NCBI RefSeq assembly: GCF_011440375.1
Contig: NZ_JAAOIR010000001.1
Location: 806,001 to 870,000 of the forward strand
Direction of reading: 5' to 3'
Source: Halorubellus sp. JP-L1
GTDB lineage: Archaea > Halobacteriota > Halobacteria > Halobacteriales > Natrialbaceae
DNA length: 64,000 nucleotides
The stretch's first letter is position 1, and every line of letters begins with the position of its first letter. A program made the translations under genes and the position numbers. Shown piece after piece: positions 16,808-24,791 of the stretch. Below the pieces are notes generated by a model, which worked only from the letters and a program-made list of their open reading frames with translations, was not told where the DNA came from and made no database searches.

Positions 16808-16816
16808 CTTATATAC
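16808..16816 (+). promoter_or_regulatory. Strong TATA box
   Basis: CTTATATAC is a near-ideal archaeal TATA box, 30-38 bases before the ATG at 16846. The transcript would have a leader of only a few bases. Confidence 0.65.
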
Positions 16817-16845
16817 TGGTGCGGGTAGTGTCCGGTCGAAGTTCG

Positions 16846-17016
16846 ATGATAGAACGGGCACTCGCCGCCACGCTGTTCACGCTGTACCAGCTCACCATCG
16901 CGATGGGGATCGCGCTGCTCCCCGTCGCACTCGCGACCAGCCGGTTCGGGTTCACGCTCCCGATCCACCGCGTCGTCGACGCCACCGAGCACGCCTACGA
17001 GCAAACCGCGCCCTGA
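16846..17016 (+). CDS. Small membrane protein of unknown function
   Basis: 56 residues, MIERALAATLFTLYQLTIAM followed by a second hydrophobic segment (GIALLPVALATSRFGFTLP) and a short polar tail. One or two membrane helices are likely. The strong TATA box at 16808 and its placement decide this start. No family was recognised, but the promoter makes it a credible gene. Confidence 0.6.
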   Translation: MIERALAATLFTLYQLTIAMGIALLPVALATSRFGFTLPIHRVVDATEHAYEQTAP

Positions 17017-17101
17017 ACGGGAAAGCCGGACACACCGACGACCGACACGACTCGTTCTTCGACCACGCCACCACGACCAGCCCGCGGTTCGCTCGCCGCT
17101 G

Positions 17102-17647
17102 CTACTCGAGCGACCGCTTTTCCTTCTCGACGACCCGCACCTCGTTCGTCTCCGCGACCGGGTACTCGCCGTCGTCGTCCTTCTCCAGGGATTTCACCAT
17201 GTCGAAGACGACGTTCAGTCCCGTCGTGACGCCCTCGACGGCCTCCATCTCGCAGCCCGTCTTCCCCGTCGTCTCCACCGCCACCGAGAGCGCGACGGCG
17301 TCGTCCTCGAGTGTGAACTCGGTGTCGACGTTCGTGATCGGGATCTGATGACAGAGCGGAACGGTCTCCCACGTGTGCTTGACCGCCTGGATCGCGCCGA
17401 CGCGAGCGGTCGCCAGCACGTCGCCCTTCTCGACCTCGTCCGCGCGAACCGCCGCGACCGTCCCCGGACGTAGCGAGAGTCGGCCGCGGGCGACCGCTCG
17501 CCGCGCGGTATCGGGCTTGTCGCCGACGTCCACCATGCTCGCGGCTCCGTCCTCGACGTGCGTGAGCGCCTCGCGATTCCCGTCAGGCCCATCGGTCTCG
17601 ACCGATGCCTCGGGGTCCTCCCCGGCGCGGTCCGCGTCCTCAGGCAT
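17102..17647 (-). CDS. moaC: Cyclic pyranopterin monophosphate synthase
   Basis: 181 residues from ATG 17647; a GTG nine bases upstream is possible. After a ~30-residue acidic extension the MoaC domain shows MVDVGDKPDTARRAVA, KGDVLATARVGAIQAVK, the active-site PLCHQIPI and GCEMEAVEGVTTGLNVVFDM. MoaC forms cyclic pyranopterin in molybdenum/tungsten cofactor synthesis. It overlaps the end of the NAD(P)HX repair gene by eight bases. The pairing of these two genes looks like a shared operon rather than a pathway link. Confidence 0.95.
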   Translation of the reverse strand: MPEDADRAGEDPEASVETDGPDGNREALTHVEDGAASMVDVGDKPDTARRAVARGRLSLRPGTVAAVRADEVEKGDVLATARVGAIQAVKHTWETVPLCHQIPITNVDTEFTLEDDAVALSVAVETTGKTGCEMEAVEGVTTGLNVVFDMVKSLEKDDDGEYPVAETNEVRVVEKEKRSLE

Positions 17648-19079
17648 CGTCGTCACCCCACATCGCGGGCGGGACGGCCGAAAGCAGGTCGCTCGCGAGG
17701 AGCCCGTATCCCTGTTCGTCGACGACGGCGTCGCCGGCGCGACCGTTGACGTACGCGCCGATGGCGCCGGCGGTCGCGGCGTCGTGCGTCGAGAACAGCG
17801 CCCCGCAGATCCCCGCGAGCACGTCGCCGGTGCCGCCGACGGTCATCCCCGGGTTCCCCGTGCGGTTCACGCGCGTTCGCTCGCCGTCGGATATCACGTC
17901 GTGCGCGCCCTTCACGAGCAGCGTCTGCCCGAGCTCGGCCGCGAGGGCTTCGACGTTCTCGGCGCGCTCGCGCCAGTCGTCGGCCCGCTCGCCGCCCATC
18001 CCCGCGAACTCGCCCTGGTGAGGCGTACAGAGCAGGTCTGCGTCCGTGTCGACGTCGGGGACGACCTGGAGCGCGTCCGCGTCCACGACCGCGCGACCGT
18101 CGTAGAGTTCGAGGAACTCGCGGACGGCGTCGAGCGTGCCCTCCGACGCGCCCAGGCCGGGGCCGATGACGACGCAGTCCGCGTCGAGCGCCTCGTCGAG
18201 CAACTGGTCGACGTGCCGCGGGAGGACGAGGTCGCCCGCGAGTTCGCGGACGATCAGGCCTTCCTCGTAGCCCTGGACGGTGTCGGCGACGCGACCGGGC
18301 GTGGCGACGAACGAGAGGTCCGCGCCGGCGCGCATCGCCGCCTGCCCGCTGAGCGCCGGCGCGCCCGCGTACGGACCGCCGCCGACGACGAGGACGCGCC
18401 CGAACTCGCCCTTGTGCGCGTCCTCCGGCCGGGAGAGCGCCCGGAGGTCGCCGCGTTCGACGAACGTCTCCGCCGCCTCCGGGATCCCGATATCCGCGAC
18501 CGTCACCTCGGCGGCCACGGCCTCGAGGCCCGGCTTCTGGTCGTGGAACGTCACGACGTGGTCGGCCTCGACTGCCACCCCTTCGGCGTCGCCGGTGTCG
18601 GCGTCGACGCCGCTCGGGACGTCCACGGAGACGACCGTCGCGTCCGCGTCGTTGACGGCTTCGGCGGCGGTCGCCTCCGGTTCCCGGAGCGCGCCCGTGA
18701 CGCCCGTGCCGAGCATCGCGTCCACGACCACGTCGCACTCGGGGAGCGAGAACGTGGTCGAGTCCGCGACCGTCTTCGTGTCGTACTCCGCTCGCTGGAG
18801 CGCGTCCCAGTTCTCGCGAGCGATGGTGGTCCCGATCGCGTCCGCGCGACCGAGGAGGACGGTGGTGACGTGGTACTCGTCGAGGAATCGCGCGGCGACG
18901 AACGCGTCCCCGCCGTTGTTCCCGCGCCCCGCGACGACGACCACGCGGTCGCCGGCGTCGGCGTGCTCGCGGACGACGCGCGCGACGGCGTGCCCGGAGG
19001 ACTCCATGAGTTGCTTCCGGGGGACACCGAGCGCCGCCGCGTTCTCGTCGACGACGGCCATCCGGTCGCTTCCAATCAT
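17640..19079 (-). CDS. nnr: Bifunctional NAD(P)H-hydrate epimerase/dehydratase
   Basis: 479 residues. The N-terminal YjeF_N epimerase domain (~1-205) has VVVVAGRGNNGGDAFVAAR and SVDVPSGVDADTG. The C-terminal YjeF_C dehydratase (~215-475) has HKGEFGRVLVVGGG, VIGPGLG and NRTGNPGMTVGGTGDVLAG, the nucleotide-binding ribokinase-like signature. The enzyme repairs hydrated NADH and NADPH, using ADP or ATP. It is full length. It is upstream of moaC with an eight-base overlap. Confidence 0.95.
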   Translation of the reverse strand: MIGSDRMAVVDENAAALGVPRKQLMESSGHAVARVVREHADAGDRVVVVAGRGNNGGDAFVAARFLDEYHVTTVLLGRADAIGTTIARENWDALQRAEYDTKTVADSTTFSLPECDVVVDAMLGTGVTGALREPEATAAEAVNDADATVVSVDVPSGVDADTGDAEGVAVEADHVVTFHDQKPGLEAVAAEVTVADIGIPEAAETFVERGDLRALSRPEDAHKGEFGRVLVVGGGPYAGAPALSGQAAMRAGADLSFVATPGRVADTVQGYEEGLIVRELAGDLVLPRHVDQLLDEALDADCVVIGPGLGASEGTLDAVREFLELYDGRAVVDADALQVVPDVDTDADLLCTPHQGEFAGMGGERADDWRERAENVEALAAELGQTLLVKGAHDVISDGERTRVNRTGNPGMTVGGTGDVLAGICGALFSTHDAATAGAIGAYVNGRAGDAVVDEQGYGLLASDLLSAVPPAMWGDDDA

Positions 19080-19133
19080 GCGCGACGATTCGGCCGCCGT
19101 CGTGAAAAAGGAGTGGTCGGCACGCCCCAGGGG

Positions 19134-19412
19134 TCAGCGCCGTATCTCGAAGCCGTCCTCGCCCTCGGGGTCGCTCCACTCCACGTCGACTCCCGCGACG
19201 TTCGCCGCCGGCGATCCCTCGTGGCAGAACTCGACCATCGCCTCGACGTCGTCTCGGTCGCCCTCGAAGACGGCCTCGACGCGGCCGTCGTCGAGGTTCC
19301 GCACCCAGCCGTCGACGCCGTGCTCGCGGGCGGTATCGCGCGTCGTCGCCCGGAAGTACACGCCCTGGACGCGCCCGGAGACGTACACGTGCGCTCGCGT
19401 TCGGTCGGTCAT
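19134..19412 (-). CDS. acyP: Acylphosphatase
   Basis: 92 residues, the standard size. The catalytic Arg lies in VSGRVQGVYFRATTR and the Asn in DGWVRNLDDGRVEAVFEG. The enzyme hydrolyses acyl phosphates such as carbamoyl or acetyl phosphate. ATG 19412 begins MTDRTRAHVYVSG. It is 54 bases upstream of the nnr start on the same strand and may share its transcript. Confidence 0.93.
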   Translation of the reverse strand: MTDRTRAHVYVSGRVQGVYFRATTRDTAREHGVDGWVRNLDDGRVEAVFEGDRDDVEAMVEFCHEGSPAANVAGVDVEWSDPEGEDGFEIRR

Positions 19413-19522
19413 GGTCGAGGGTCCATCGTCCTCGGCCCTAAATCTTCGGCAGCCGGCGCCCGTCCCCACTCGCACGCGCCCACTTGGGAACCCTGAAGCC
19501 CCGCCCGGTCGAGGGTTCGGGC

Positions 19523-20659
19523 ATGAGCGAGCACTTCGACGAAGCCGTCTTCCGCGAGCGAACCGGGCGCGTCCAGGCCGCGATGAGCGACGCGGACGCC
19601 GACCTCGCGGTCCTGTTCCCGAGTTCGAACCTCCACTACCTCGCGGGCTTCGAGGAGGACCCTGCGGAACGCCACCTGTTCCTGTTCGTCCCCCGCGAGG
19701 GCGACCCCGCGTTCGTCGTCCCGACGCTGTACGAGACGCAGGTTCGCGCGGAGTCGTGGGTGGAGACGGTACGTGCGTACGGGGACGACGAGGACCCGCT
19801 TTCGGTCGTCGAGGACGTGCTCGACGACCTGCTCTGGGGCGTCGACGAGGTCCCGCGCGTGCTCGTCGACGACTCGATGTGGGCGACGTTCACGCAGGAC
19901 CTCCGCGGCGTCCTCCCGGACGCGAACTGGGGGCTCGCGAGCGAGGCCGTGGCGGACGTGCGGGTGCGGAAGGACGACGCGGAACTCGACGCGCTCCGCC
20001 GAGCGGGCAGGGTCGCGGACGACGTCAGCGAGTGGCTGCGTTCGCGCGGCGAGGACGTCGTCGGATCGACCGAAACCGAACTCGCTGACGAGATCGAGGA
20101 GGAGTTGCGAGCGCGCGGCGCGAGCGACGTCGCGTTCCCGGTCATCCTCGGTTCCGGGCCGAACGGCGCGATGCCCCACCACACGCACGGCGACCGCGAG
20201 ATCGGGCGCGGCGACCCGGTCGTGCTCGACTTCGGCGGAACCGTCGACGACTACCCCGGCGACCAGACGCGCACCGTCGTGTTCGCCGGCGACCCACCCG
20301 AGCGATTCCGCGAGGTCCACGACGTCGTCCGGGAGGCCCAGCAGGCTGCCGTCGACGCCGTCGAACCCGGCGTCGAAGCCCAGGCTGTCGACGCCGCGGC
20401 ACGCGAAGTCATCGAGGCCGCCGGCTACGGCGACGCGTTCTTCCACCGGACCGGCCACGGCGTCGGCCTCGACGTCCACGAGTCACCATACATCGTCGCC
20501 GGGAACGACCGCGTCCTCGAACCCGGGATGGTGTTCTCGATCGAACCAGGGATCTACCTCGACGGCGAGTTCGGCGTCCGCATCGAGGACCTCGTCGCCG
20601 TCACCGACGACGGCTGCGAGCGCCTCAACGACTCCCCGCGCGACTGGCGCTGCGGTTGA
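19523..20659 (+). CDS. pepQ: M24 family Xaa-Pro aminopeptidase/dipeptidase
   Basis: 378 residues. A creatinase-like N-terminal domain (~1-145) precedes the pita-bread fold. The dinuclear metal site is complete: Asp236 in VLDFGG, Asp247 in GDQTRT, His312 in RTGHGVGLDVHE, Glu in SIEPGIY and Glu in VRIEDLV. Such enzymes remove residues before proline from peptides. It is monocistronic, ending before a T-run terminator. A second, unusual M24 protein is encoded at 22310. Confidence 0.9.
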   Translation: MSEHFDEAVFRERTGRVQAAMSDADADLAVLFPSSNLHYLAGFEEDPAERHLFLFVPREGDPAFVVPTLYETQVRAESWVETVRAYGDDEDPLSVVEDVLDDLLWGVDEVPRVLVDDSMWATFTQDLRGVLPDANWGLASEAVADVRVRKDDAELDALRRAGRVADDVSEWLRSRGEDVVGSTETELADEIEEELRARGASDVAFPVILGSGPNGAMPHHTHGDREIGRGDPVVLDFGGTVDDYPGDQTRTVVFAGDPPERFREVHDVVREAQQAAVDAVEPGVEAQAVDAAAREVIEAAGYGDAFFHRTGHGVGLDVHESPYIVAGNDRVLEPGMVFSIEPGIYLDGEFGVRIEDLVAVTDDGCERLNDSPRDWRCG

Positions 20660-21005
20660 CGATACCCGCAGCGACGCGAGCACTCGACCACGTCGCTGGC
20701 GCGCGCTGGCGAGCCGGTGCTCGCACCGGCGAGCCGACACCGCGTGAGGGACGAGCACCGCGGCGAACGGAGTGAGCCGCGGCGCGCAGTCGGCTGGGGA
20801 GGGCGAGGCGCGGTTGCGGCGGCGGTGTGGTTGCGGCGGCGGTGCGGTTGCGGGATTCGTCCAGTGCACCCACCGTGAGCGCTCGGAGAGCGCGAGCGGC
20901 ATTTTTTCATCAACGTTTTTTCGACGAGTGGTGGCCCGCAGGGCCACCCGAGGAAGAAAAAAGGTTGTCGTAACACTTTGGACGCCGCCCGTCGAATGGT
21001 AACGT
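20660..21005. other. Gap with low-complexity repeats and terminator
   Basis: No gene is supported. It holds imperfect dyads (CCGCGGCGAACGGAGTGAGCCGCGG region at 20758-20782, CGAGCCGGTGCTCGCACCGGCGAG at 20709-20732), a tandem GGTTGCGGCGGCGGTG repeat near 20813-20850, two T6 runs (20902-20907 and 20916-20921), and an inverted GGTGGCCCGCAGGGCCACC at 20930-20948. The remaining ~50 bases before 21006 are presumably the next promoter. Confidence 0.6.
20902..20921 (+). terminator. Double T-run terminator after pepQ
   Basis: Two runs of six T separated by eight bases (20902-20907, 20916-20921) stand out in the G+C-rich sequence. T-runs are the main archaeal termination signal. Confidence 0.6.
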
Positions 21006-21545
21006 ATGACAGTACCCGTGCGTGCCAGGTATCGCGAAGCGACGCCTGACGACGTCGACGCCGTCAGGGACGTCGCACGGACGACCTGGGAACGCGACTA
21101 CCCGGACGTGGTGAACAGGGAAGCGGTGACCGACACCGTCGAGTCCTGGTACGGCCACGACCAGCTCGCCGCGGACGTCCGCCGCGGCGACGCACTCGTC
21201 CTCGTCGCCGAGACCGACGACGCGAACGCCGAATCGGACGCGGACGTCACCGGCGTCCGAATCCGCGGTTTCGTCCACGGCGTCGTCGACGGCGACTGCG
21301 GCACCATCCTCCGCGCGTACGTCCACCCCGACGCACGCGACGACGGACTCGGCCGCGGTCTCGTCGACGCCGCACTCGACGCCTTCCGCGACCGCGGCTG
21401 CGACCGCGCCGAAGCGATGGTGCTCGCACGGAACGCCCCAGGGAACGCGTTCTACGACGCCCTCGGATTCGAGCACGTCGCCACCGACACCACGCTCGTC
21501 GGCGGCGACGGCTACGACGAACACGTCTACCTCACGTACATCTAG
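21006..21545 (+). CDS. GNAT family N-acetyltransferase
   Basis: 179 residues. The GNAT core is visible: YREATPDDVDAVRDVARTTW at the start, the acetyl-CoA loop AYVHPDARDDGLGRGLVDAAL near residue 105 (R/Q-x-x-G-x-G/A type, here DDGLGRG), and NAPGNAFYDALGFEHV near the end. It transfers an acetyl group from acetyl-CoA to an unknown amine. It starts after the pepQ terminator and so is an independent unit. Confidence 0.85.
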   Translation: MTVPVRARYREATPDDVDAVRDVARTTWERDYPDVVNREAVTDTVESWYGHDQLAADVRRGDALVLVAETDDANAESDADVTGVRIRGFVHGVVDGDCGTILRAYVHPDARDDGLGRGLVDAALDAFRDRGCDRAEAMVLARNAPGNAFYDALGFEHVATDTTLVGGDGYDEHVYLTYI

Positions 21546-21687
21546 CACGCCCCCACCGCCACCGTCGTCGACACCCACGACACACCCCCCGACATTCACG
21601 ACCCAGTCGCGACATCCACCACCCACCCGGAACCAGCACCCAGCGTGGCGAACGCTCAAGTCCCGACCGCGCGAACGCACACCCAAC

Positions 21688-22236
21688 GTGACCGACTCAC
21701 GCCCGCGCTCGCTCGCCGACGTCTGCCCGCCAGACGACCCCGTCCAGGCCGCGTGGCCCGACAACACCTGCTACGGCTGCGGGCAAGCCAACCCGGACGG
21801 ATTCGGGCTCGAGAGCTACCCCGCACCCGACCGCGACGCCCTCCTCGCGACGTTCGACCCCGAGCCCACGCACGCCGCCGGCTACCCCGACTTCGCGTAC
21901 GGCGGCCTGCTCGCGAGCCTCGTCGACTGCCACGTCATCTGGACCGCCATCGCGGCCCGGTACGCCACCGAAGGCCGCCGACTGCTCGCCGACGACCCAC
22001 TACGCATGTACGTCACGGGCGAACTCACGACGCGCTACCTCGCGCCCACACCCCTCGACCGACCGATCGAACTCGAAGCCCGGATCGACGGCGACGTCGG
22101 CAGGAAGACCGACGTCGTCTGCGAGGTCCGCCCACGAGGCGGCGACCCGACCGTCGAAGCGCGCGCGACCGCCGTCGAGATGCGCGACCCGCCCGCGCTC
22201 GACGCCGCCAGCGACTGGCCGCACGCCAGCCACTGA
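21688..22236 (+). CDS. Hotdog-fold thioesterase, PaaI-like
   Basis: 182 residues from GTG 21688; no ATG fits the conserved N-terminus. NTCYGCGQANPDGFGLESY and the following AGYPDFAYGGLLASLVDCH match the hotdog thioesterase arrangement, with LTTRYLAPTPLDRPIELEA as the central strand-helix. Members hydrolyse acyl-CoA thioesters. A second hotdog gene lies at 23783 and an acyl-CoA ligase at 25921, so a shared CoA pathway is possible but unproved. Confidence 0.75.
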   Translation: MTDSRPRSLADVCPPDDPVQAAWPDNTCYGCGQANPDGFGLESYPAPDRDALLATFDPEPTHAAGYPDFAYGGLLASLVDCHVIWTAIAARYATEGRRLLADDPLRMYVTGELTTRYLAPTPLDRPIELEARIDGDVGRKTDVVCEVRPRGGDPTVEARATAVEMRDPPALDAASDWPHASH

Positions 22237-22267
22237 GAGTCGCACCGACCCGACCGCCTCCCCAGTT

Positions 22268-22314
22268 GCGTCTCGAACTGCCGTCAGTCAGTGGCGTCTC
22301 GAACTGCCGTCAGT
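22268..22314. repeat. Direct repeat at the end of the M24-like gene
   Basis: GCGTCTCGAACTGCCGTCAGT occurs at 22268-22288 and 22294-22314, period 26. The second copy includes the stop codon (22310-22312) of the minus-strand gene, so a duplication just past the gene end is likely. Confidence 0.75.
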
Positions 22315-23578
22315 GATCGATGCGCGTGATCTCCTCGACCGGCCACTCGCTGAGGATCTCCACGCCGTTCTCGCGGACGACCACCATCTCCTCGACCCGG
22401 ACGCCCTGACGCTCCGCGGGCTCCATCGTCTCCACCGCCATCGTCATCCCCTCCTCGATCTCGATCGGGTGCTCGGGGCTGAGACCACGCCAGATGAGCG
22501 GTTGCTCGTAGAGCTGGAGGCCGAGCCCGTGCGCCCAGTGATTCGTCGTCATCTGCCAGTGCTCGTCTGCGTCGTACCAGTCCGCGTGCTCGCCCTCCAT
22601 GTCCGGGAAGCCCTTGCAGATCTCGTCAGTGGTGGCGCCCGGCTCGATGCGCTCGAGGACGTCGTAGAGGTTGTCCCGCGCGATCTCGTACGCGTCCTTC
22701 TGTGCCTGCGTCGGCTCGCCCAGGGAGAACGTGCGGTAGTAGCACGACCGATAGCCGAGGTACCCGATGTTGTAGAAGTCCGCGTACACGATGTCGCCCG
22801 GCCGCATCTGGCGGTCGGTCGTGTTCGCCTGGTGCTTCGGCCACGTATTGGGCCCCGAAGTGACGTATCCACCCTGAGCCATCGCACCATGGCGCCAGAG
22901 CTCCTGCACCGCTTCGCCCCACACCTCCGACTCCCTCATCCCCGGCTTCGCCGTCTCCGTGATCCGCTGGAAGCCCGCCTCGCAGATCGCCGCGACCATC
23001 CGCAGGCACTCGACCTCGTCGCGCGTCTTCACCTTCCGCGCGTCGTGCATCAGGTCCACACACTCCTTCGTCCGCACGTCCACGCCGTTACGGTCGAACG
23101 CCTCCATGAGTCCCGCGTTCCCGACGTCCAGCCCCATCGGCGCATCGTCGACCCCGTACTCTGCCATCGCCTCCGTGACGAGGTCCGCCATCTTCTGCTT
23201 GAGGAAGTCCCGTGCGGAGTCACGACCCGACGCTCGCGGCACGTTCCCCAGCCCGGGCGCGGCGTACCGGACGTCCGTCAACCAGGGACAGTTGAACCGC
23301 TGGTTGCTCGCGTGATCCGCGGTGTCCCAGTGCACGACGTCGCCGTCCTCCGTCAGCAGCGTGTAATGGTCCGCGCCCGACCCACCAGTCATCGCGAGTC
23401 CCGTCACGTACCGGATGTTCGGGTCCGACACCAGGAGCATCGACCCAAGCGGCGAGTCCTGGAGTCGGTCGAGCGCCTTCTCGTAGCGCTCGGTCCGCAT
23501 GCGCTTGACGTCGATGCGTTCCTCCCAGTCCACGGCCTGCGTCCCACGGGTGCCCTCCATGAACGAGCGTTCGTACAT
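22310..23578 (-). CDS. M24-fold protein with altered metal site
   Basis: 422 residues from ATG 23578. An N-terminal creatinase-like domain (~1-170) is followed by a pita-bread domain. The first metal Asp is present (Asp267, VYADFY), but the second position reads GYRSCYYRTF, with Ser278/Cys279 instead of Asp. The His (HWAHGLGLQ) and two Glu positions (VETMEP, VRVEEMVVV) remain. It could be a hydrolase, lyase or creatinase-like enzyme that does not need two metals. It lies between two hotdog thioesterase genes. Annotating it as a plain Xaa-Pro peptidase would overstate the evidence. Confidence 0.75.
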   Translation of the reverse strand: MYERSFMEGTRGTQAVDWEERIDVKRMRTERYEKALDRLQDSPLGSMLLVSDPNIRYVTGLAMTGGSGADHYTLLTEDGDVVHWDTADHASNQRFNCPWLTDVRYAAPGLGNVPRASGRDSARDFLKQKMADLVTEAMAEYGVDDAPMGLDVGNAGLMEAFDRNGVDVRTKECVDLMHDARKVKTRDEVECLRMVAAICEAGFQRITETAKPGMRESEVWGEAVQELWRHGAMAQGGYVTSGPNTWPKHQANTTDRQMRPGDIVYADFYNIGYLGYRSCYYRTFSLGEPTQAQKDAYEIARDNLYDVLERIEPGATTDEICKGFPDMEGEHADWYDADEHWQMTTNHWAHGLGLQLYEQPLIWRGLSPEHPIEIEEGMTMAVETMEPAERQGVRVEEMVVVRENGVEILSEWPVEEITRIDH

Positions 23579-23611
23579 ACTCGAAACCCCGACCCACGAG
23601 CACATCAAAGT

Positions 23612-23683
23612 ACCTGACGCCATCGACGCGAACGCACCAAACGTCATGGACGCGAACGCACCTGACGCCATCGACGCGAACGC
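23612..23683. repeat. Three tandem 24-base units in a divergent promoter region
   Basis: ACCTGACGCCATCGACGCGA plus ACGC at 23612-23635 is repeated exactly at 23660-23683 and with four changes at 23636-23659. The units lie in the 204-base gap between two divergently transcribed genes (starts 23578 and 23783), so they could be regulatory repeats. Confidence 0.75.
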
Positions 23684-23782
23684 CCGAAATCGCACGAGAA
23701 CGACTCGCCCCACGGTCGAGGGAAAGCCGCAAGGACTGGTGGTGCCGTCACGGCTTTGGGGTCGCGCGTCGTCGAGCGAACC

Positions 23783-24220
23783 ATGGACGAACGCGCGAAC
23801 GACGACGACGCTTCCGAGCGCGACTTCGACGTCGACGCGGACGTCGCCGAGCGCATCGACGGGGACGCGTACTGCGAGACGCTCGGCATCGACCTCGCCG
23901 TCCTCGAACCCGGGCACGCGGTCACGGAACTCGTCGTCACCGAGGACCTCCTGAACTTCCACGGCACGCCCCACGGCGGCGCGGTGTACTCGGTCGCGGA
24001 CGCGGCGTTCGCGGCCGCGTCGAACTCCCGCGGCGACCCCGCGGTCGCACTCGAGACGAACATGTCGTACCTGGACGCGGTCGACGTCGGCGACACCCTG
24101 ACCGCCACGGCAGAAGAGACCCACGTCAGCGGTCGCACCGCCGAGTACGAGGTCGTCGTCACCGCGGACGACGAACGCGTTGCGACGTTCCGCGGCCGCG
24201 TCTACCGCATCGACGCCTGA
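23783..24220 (+). CDS. paaI: PaaI family hotdog thioesterase
   Basis: 145 residues from ATG 23783. The signature LLNFHGTPHGGAVYSVADAAF matches PaaI, with the HGG turn and the catalytic Asp in the central helix, and the C-terminal EYEVVVTADDERVATFRGRVY strands. PaaI hydrolyses hydroxyphenylacetyl-CoA or other acyl-CoAs, rescuing CoA in phenylacetate metabolism. A phenylacetate-CoA-ligase-like gene lies 1.7 kb away, which supports but does not prove that role. Confidence 0.8.
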   Translation: MDERANDDDASERDFDVDADVAERIDGDAYCETLGIDLAVLEPGHAVTELVVTEDLLNFHGTPHGGAVYSVADAAFAAASNSRGDPAVALETNMSYLDAVDVGDTLTATAEETHVSGRTAEYEVVVTADDERVATFRGRVYRIDA

Positions 24221-24269
24221 CTGTCGACACGCGGCGCGACACGCGAGGCGCACCGTTACGCGGCGGCGT

Positions 24270-24701
24270 CTACTCCATAGACTGTTGCCCGGCGACTTCG
24301 ACGACGCGACGCGTCGTCGCGTACGTCAACGCCAGCGCATACACGACCGCCACCGCGAGCGCGATCGGGCCGACGAACGTCGCCGCGAGGATGTCGAAGA
24401 ACACGTGCACCGCGAGGTACAACCACGTGATCGTCCACGCCCACGAGTGACCGATGGCGAGCGCGAACGCGGCGACGACCGCGAACGCGGCCAGCCCGCC
24501 GCTTGCCGCCTCGACCGCCACGCCGGCGTCGAACGCGAGCACGCCGTACGCGTCGACGACCGCGCCGACGAGACACAGCAGGAGTACCGGGACGAGGCCG
24601 ATCGGGCTCGCCGACGCCGGCCTGGCGTCGCCCACCGAGAACGCGCGTCGCCGCGCGGCGGCAGCGCGCTCCCCGGCCCGTCGCGTCCGCTCGTCCATCA
24701 T
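24270..24701 (-). CDS. Four-helix membrane protein of unknown function
   Basis: 143 residues. A basic N-terminus (ERTRRAGERAAAARRRAF) precedes about four hydrophobic helices (e.g. GLVPVLLLCLVGAVVDAYG; WTITWLYLAVHVFFDILAA). The TATA-like TCTTTATATC (minus strand, 24726-24735) puts transcription start at the ATG (24701 or 24698), so it is leaderless. No family was recognised. It converges on paaI. Confidence 0.65.
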   Translation of the reverse strand: MMDERTRRAGERAAAARRRAFSVGDARPASASPIGLVPVLLLCLVGAVVDAYGVLAFDAGVAVEAASGGLAAFAVVAAFALAIGHSWAWTITWLYLAVHVFFDILAATFVGPIALAVAVVYALALTYATTRRVVEVAGQQSME

Positions 24702-24791
24702 GCCGTAGATTCCAGCCCTCGACGATATAAAGATACGCCTTTGGAGTTCAGGAGGGAACAAAGACAGTCGCGTTGATACGCCACGGCGCGT

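Noticed and set aside
20758-20782. Dyad CCGCGG...CCGCGG as a specific operator
   Set aside because: Similar G+C-rich imperfect dyads are common between haloarchaeal genes; there is no promoter context.
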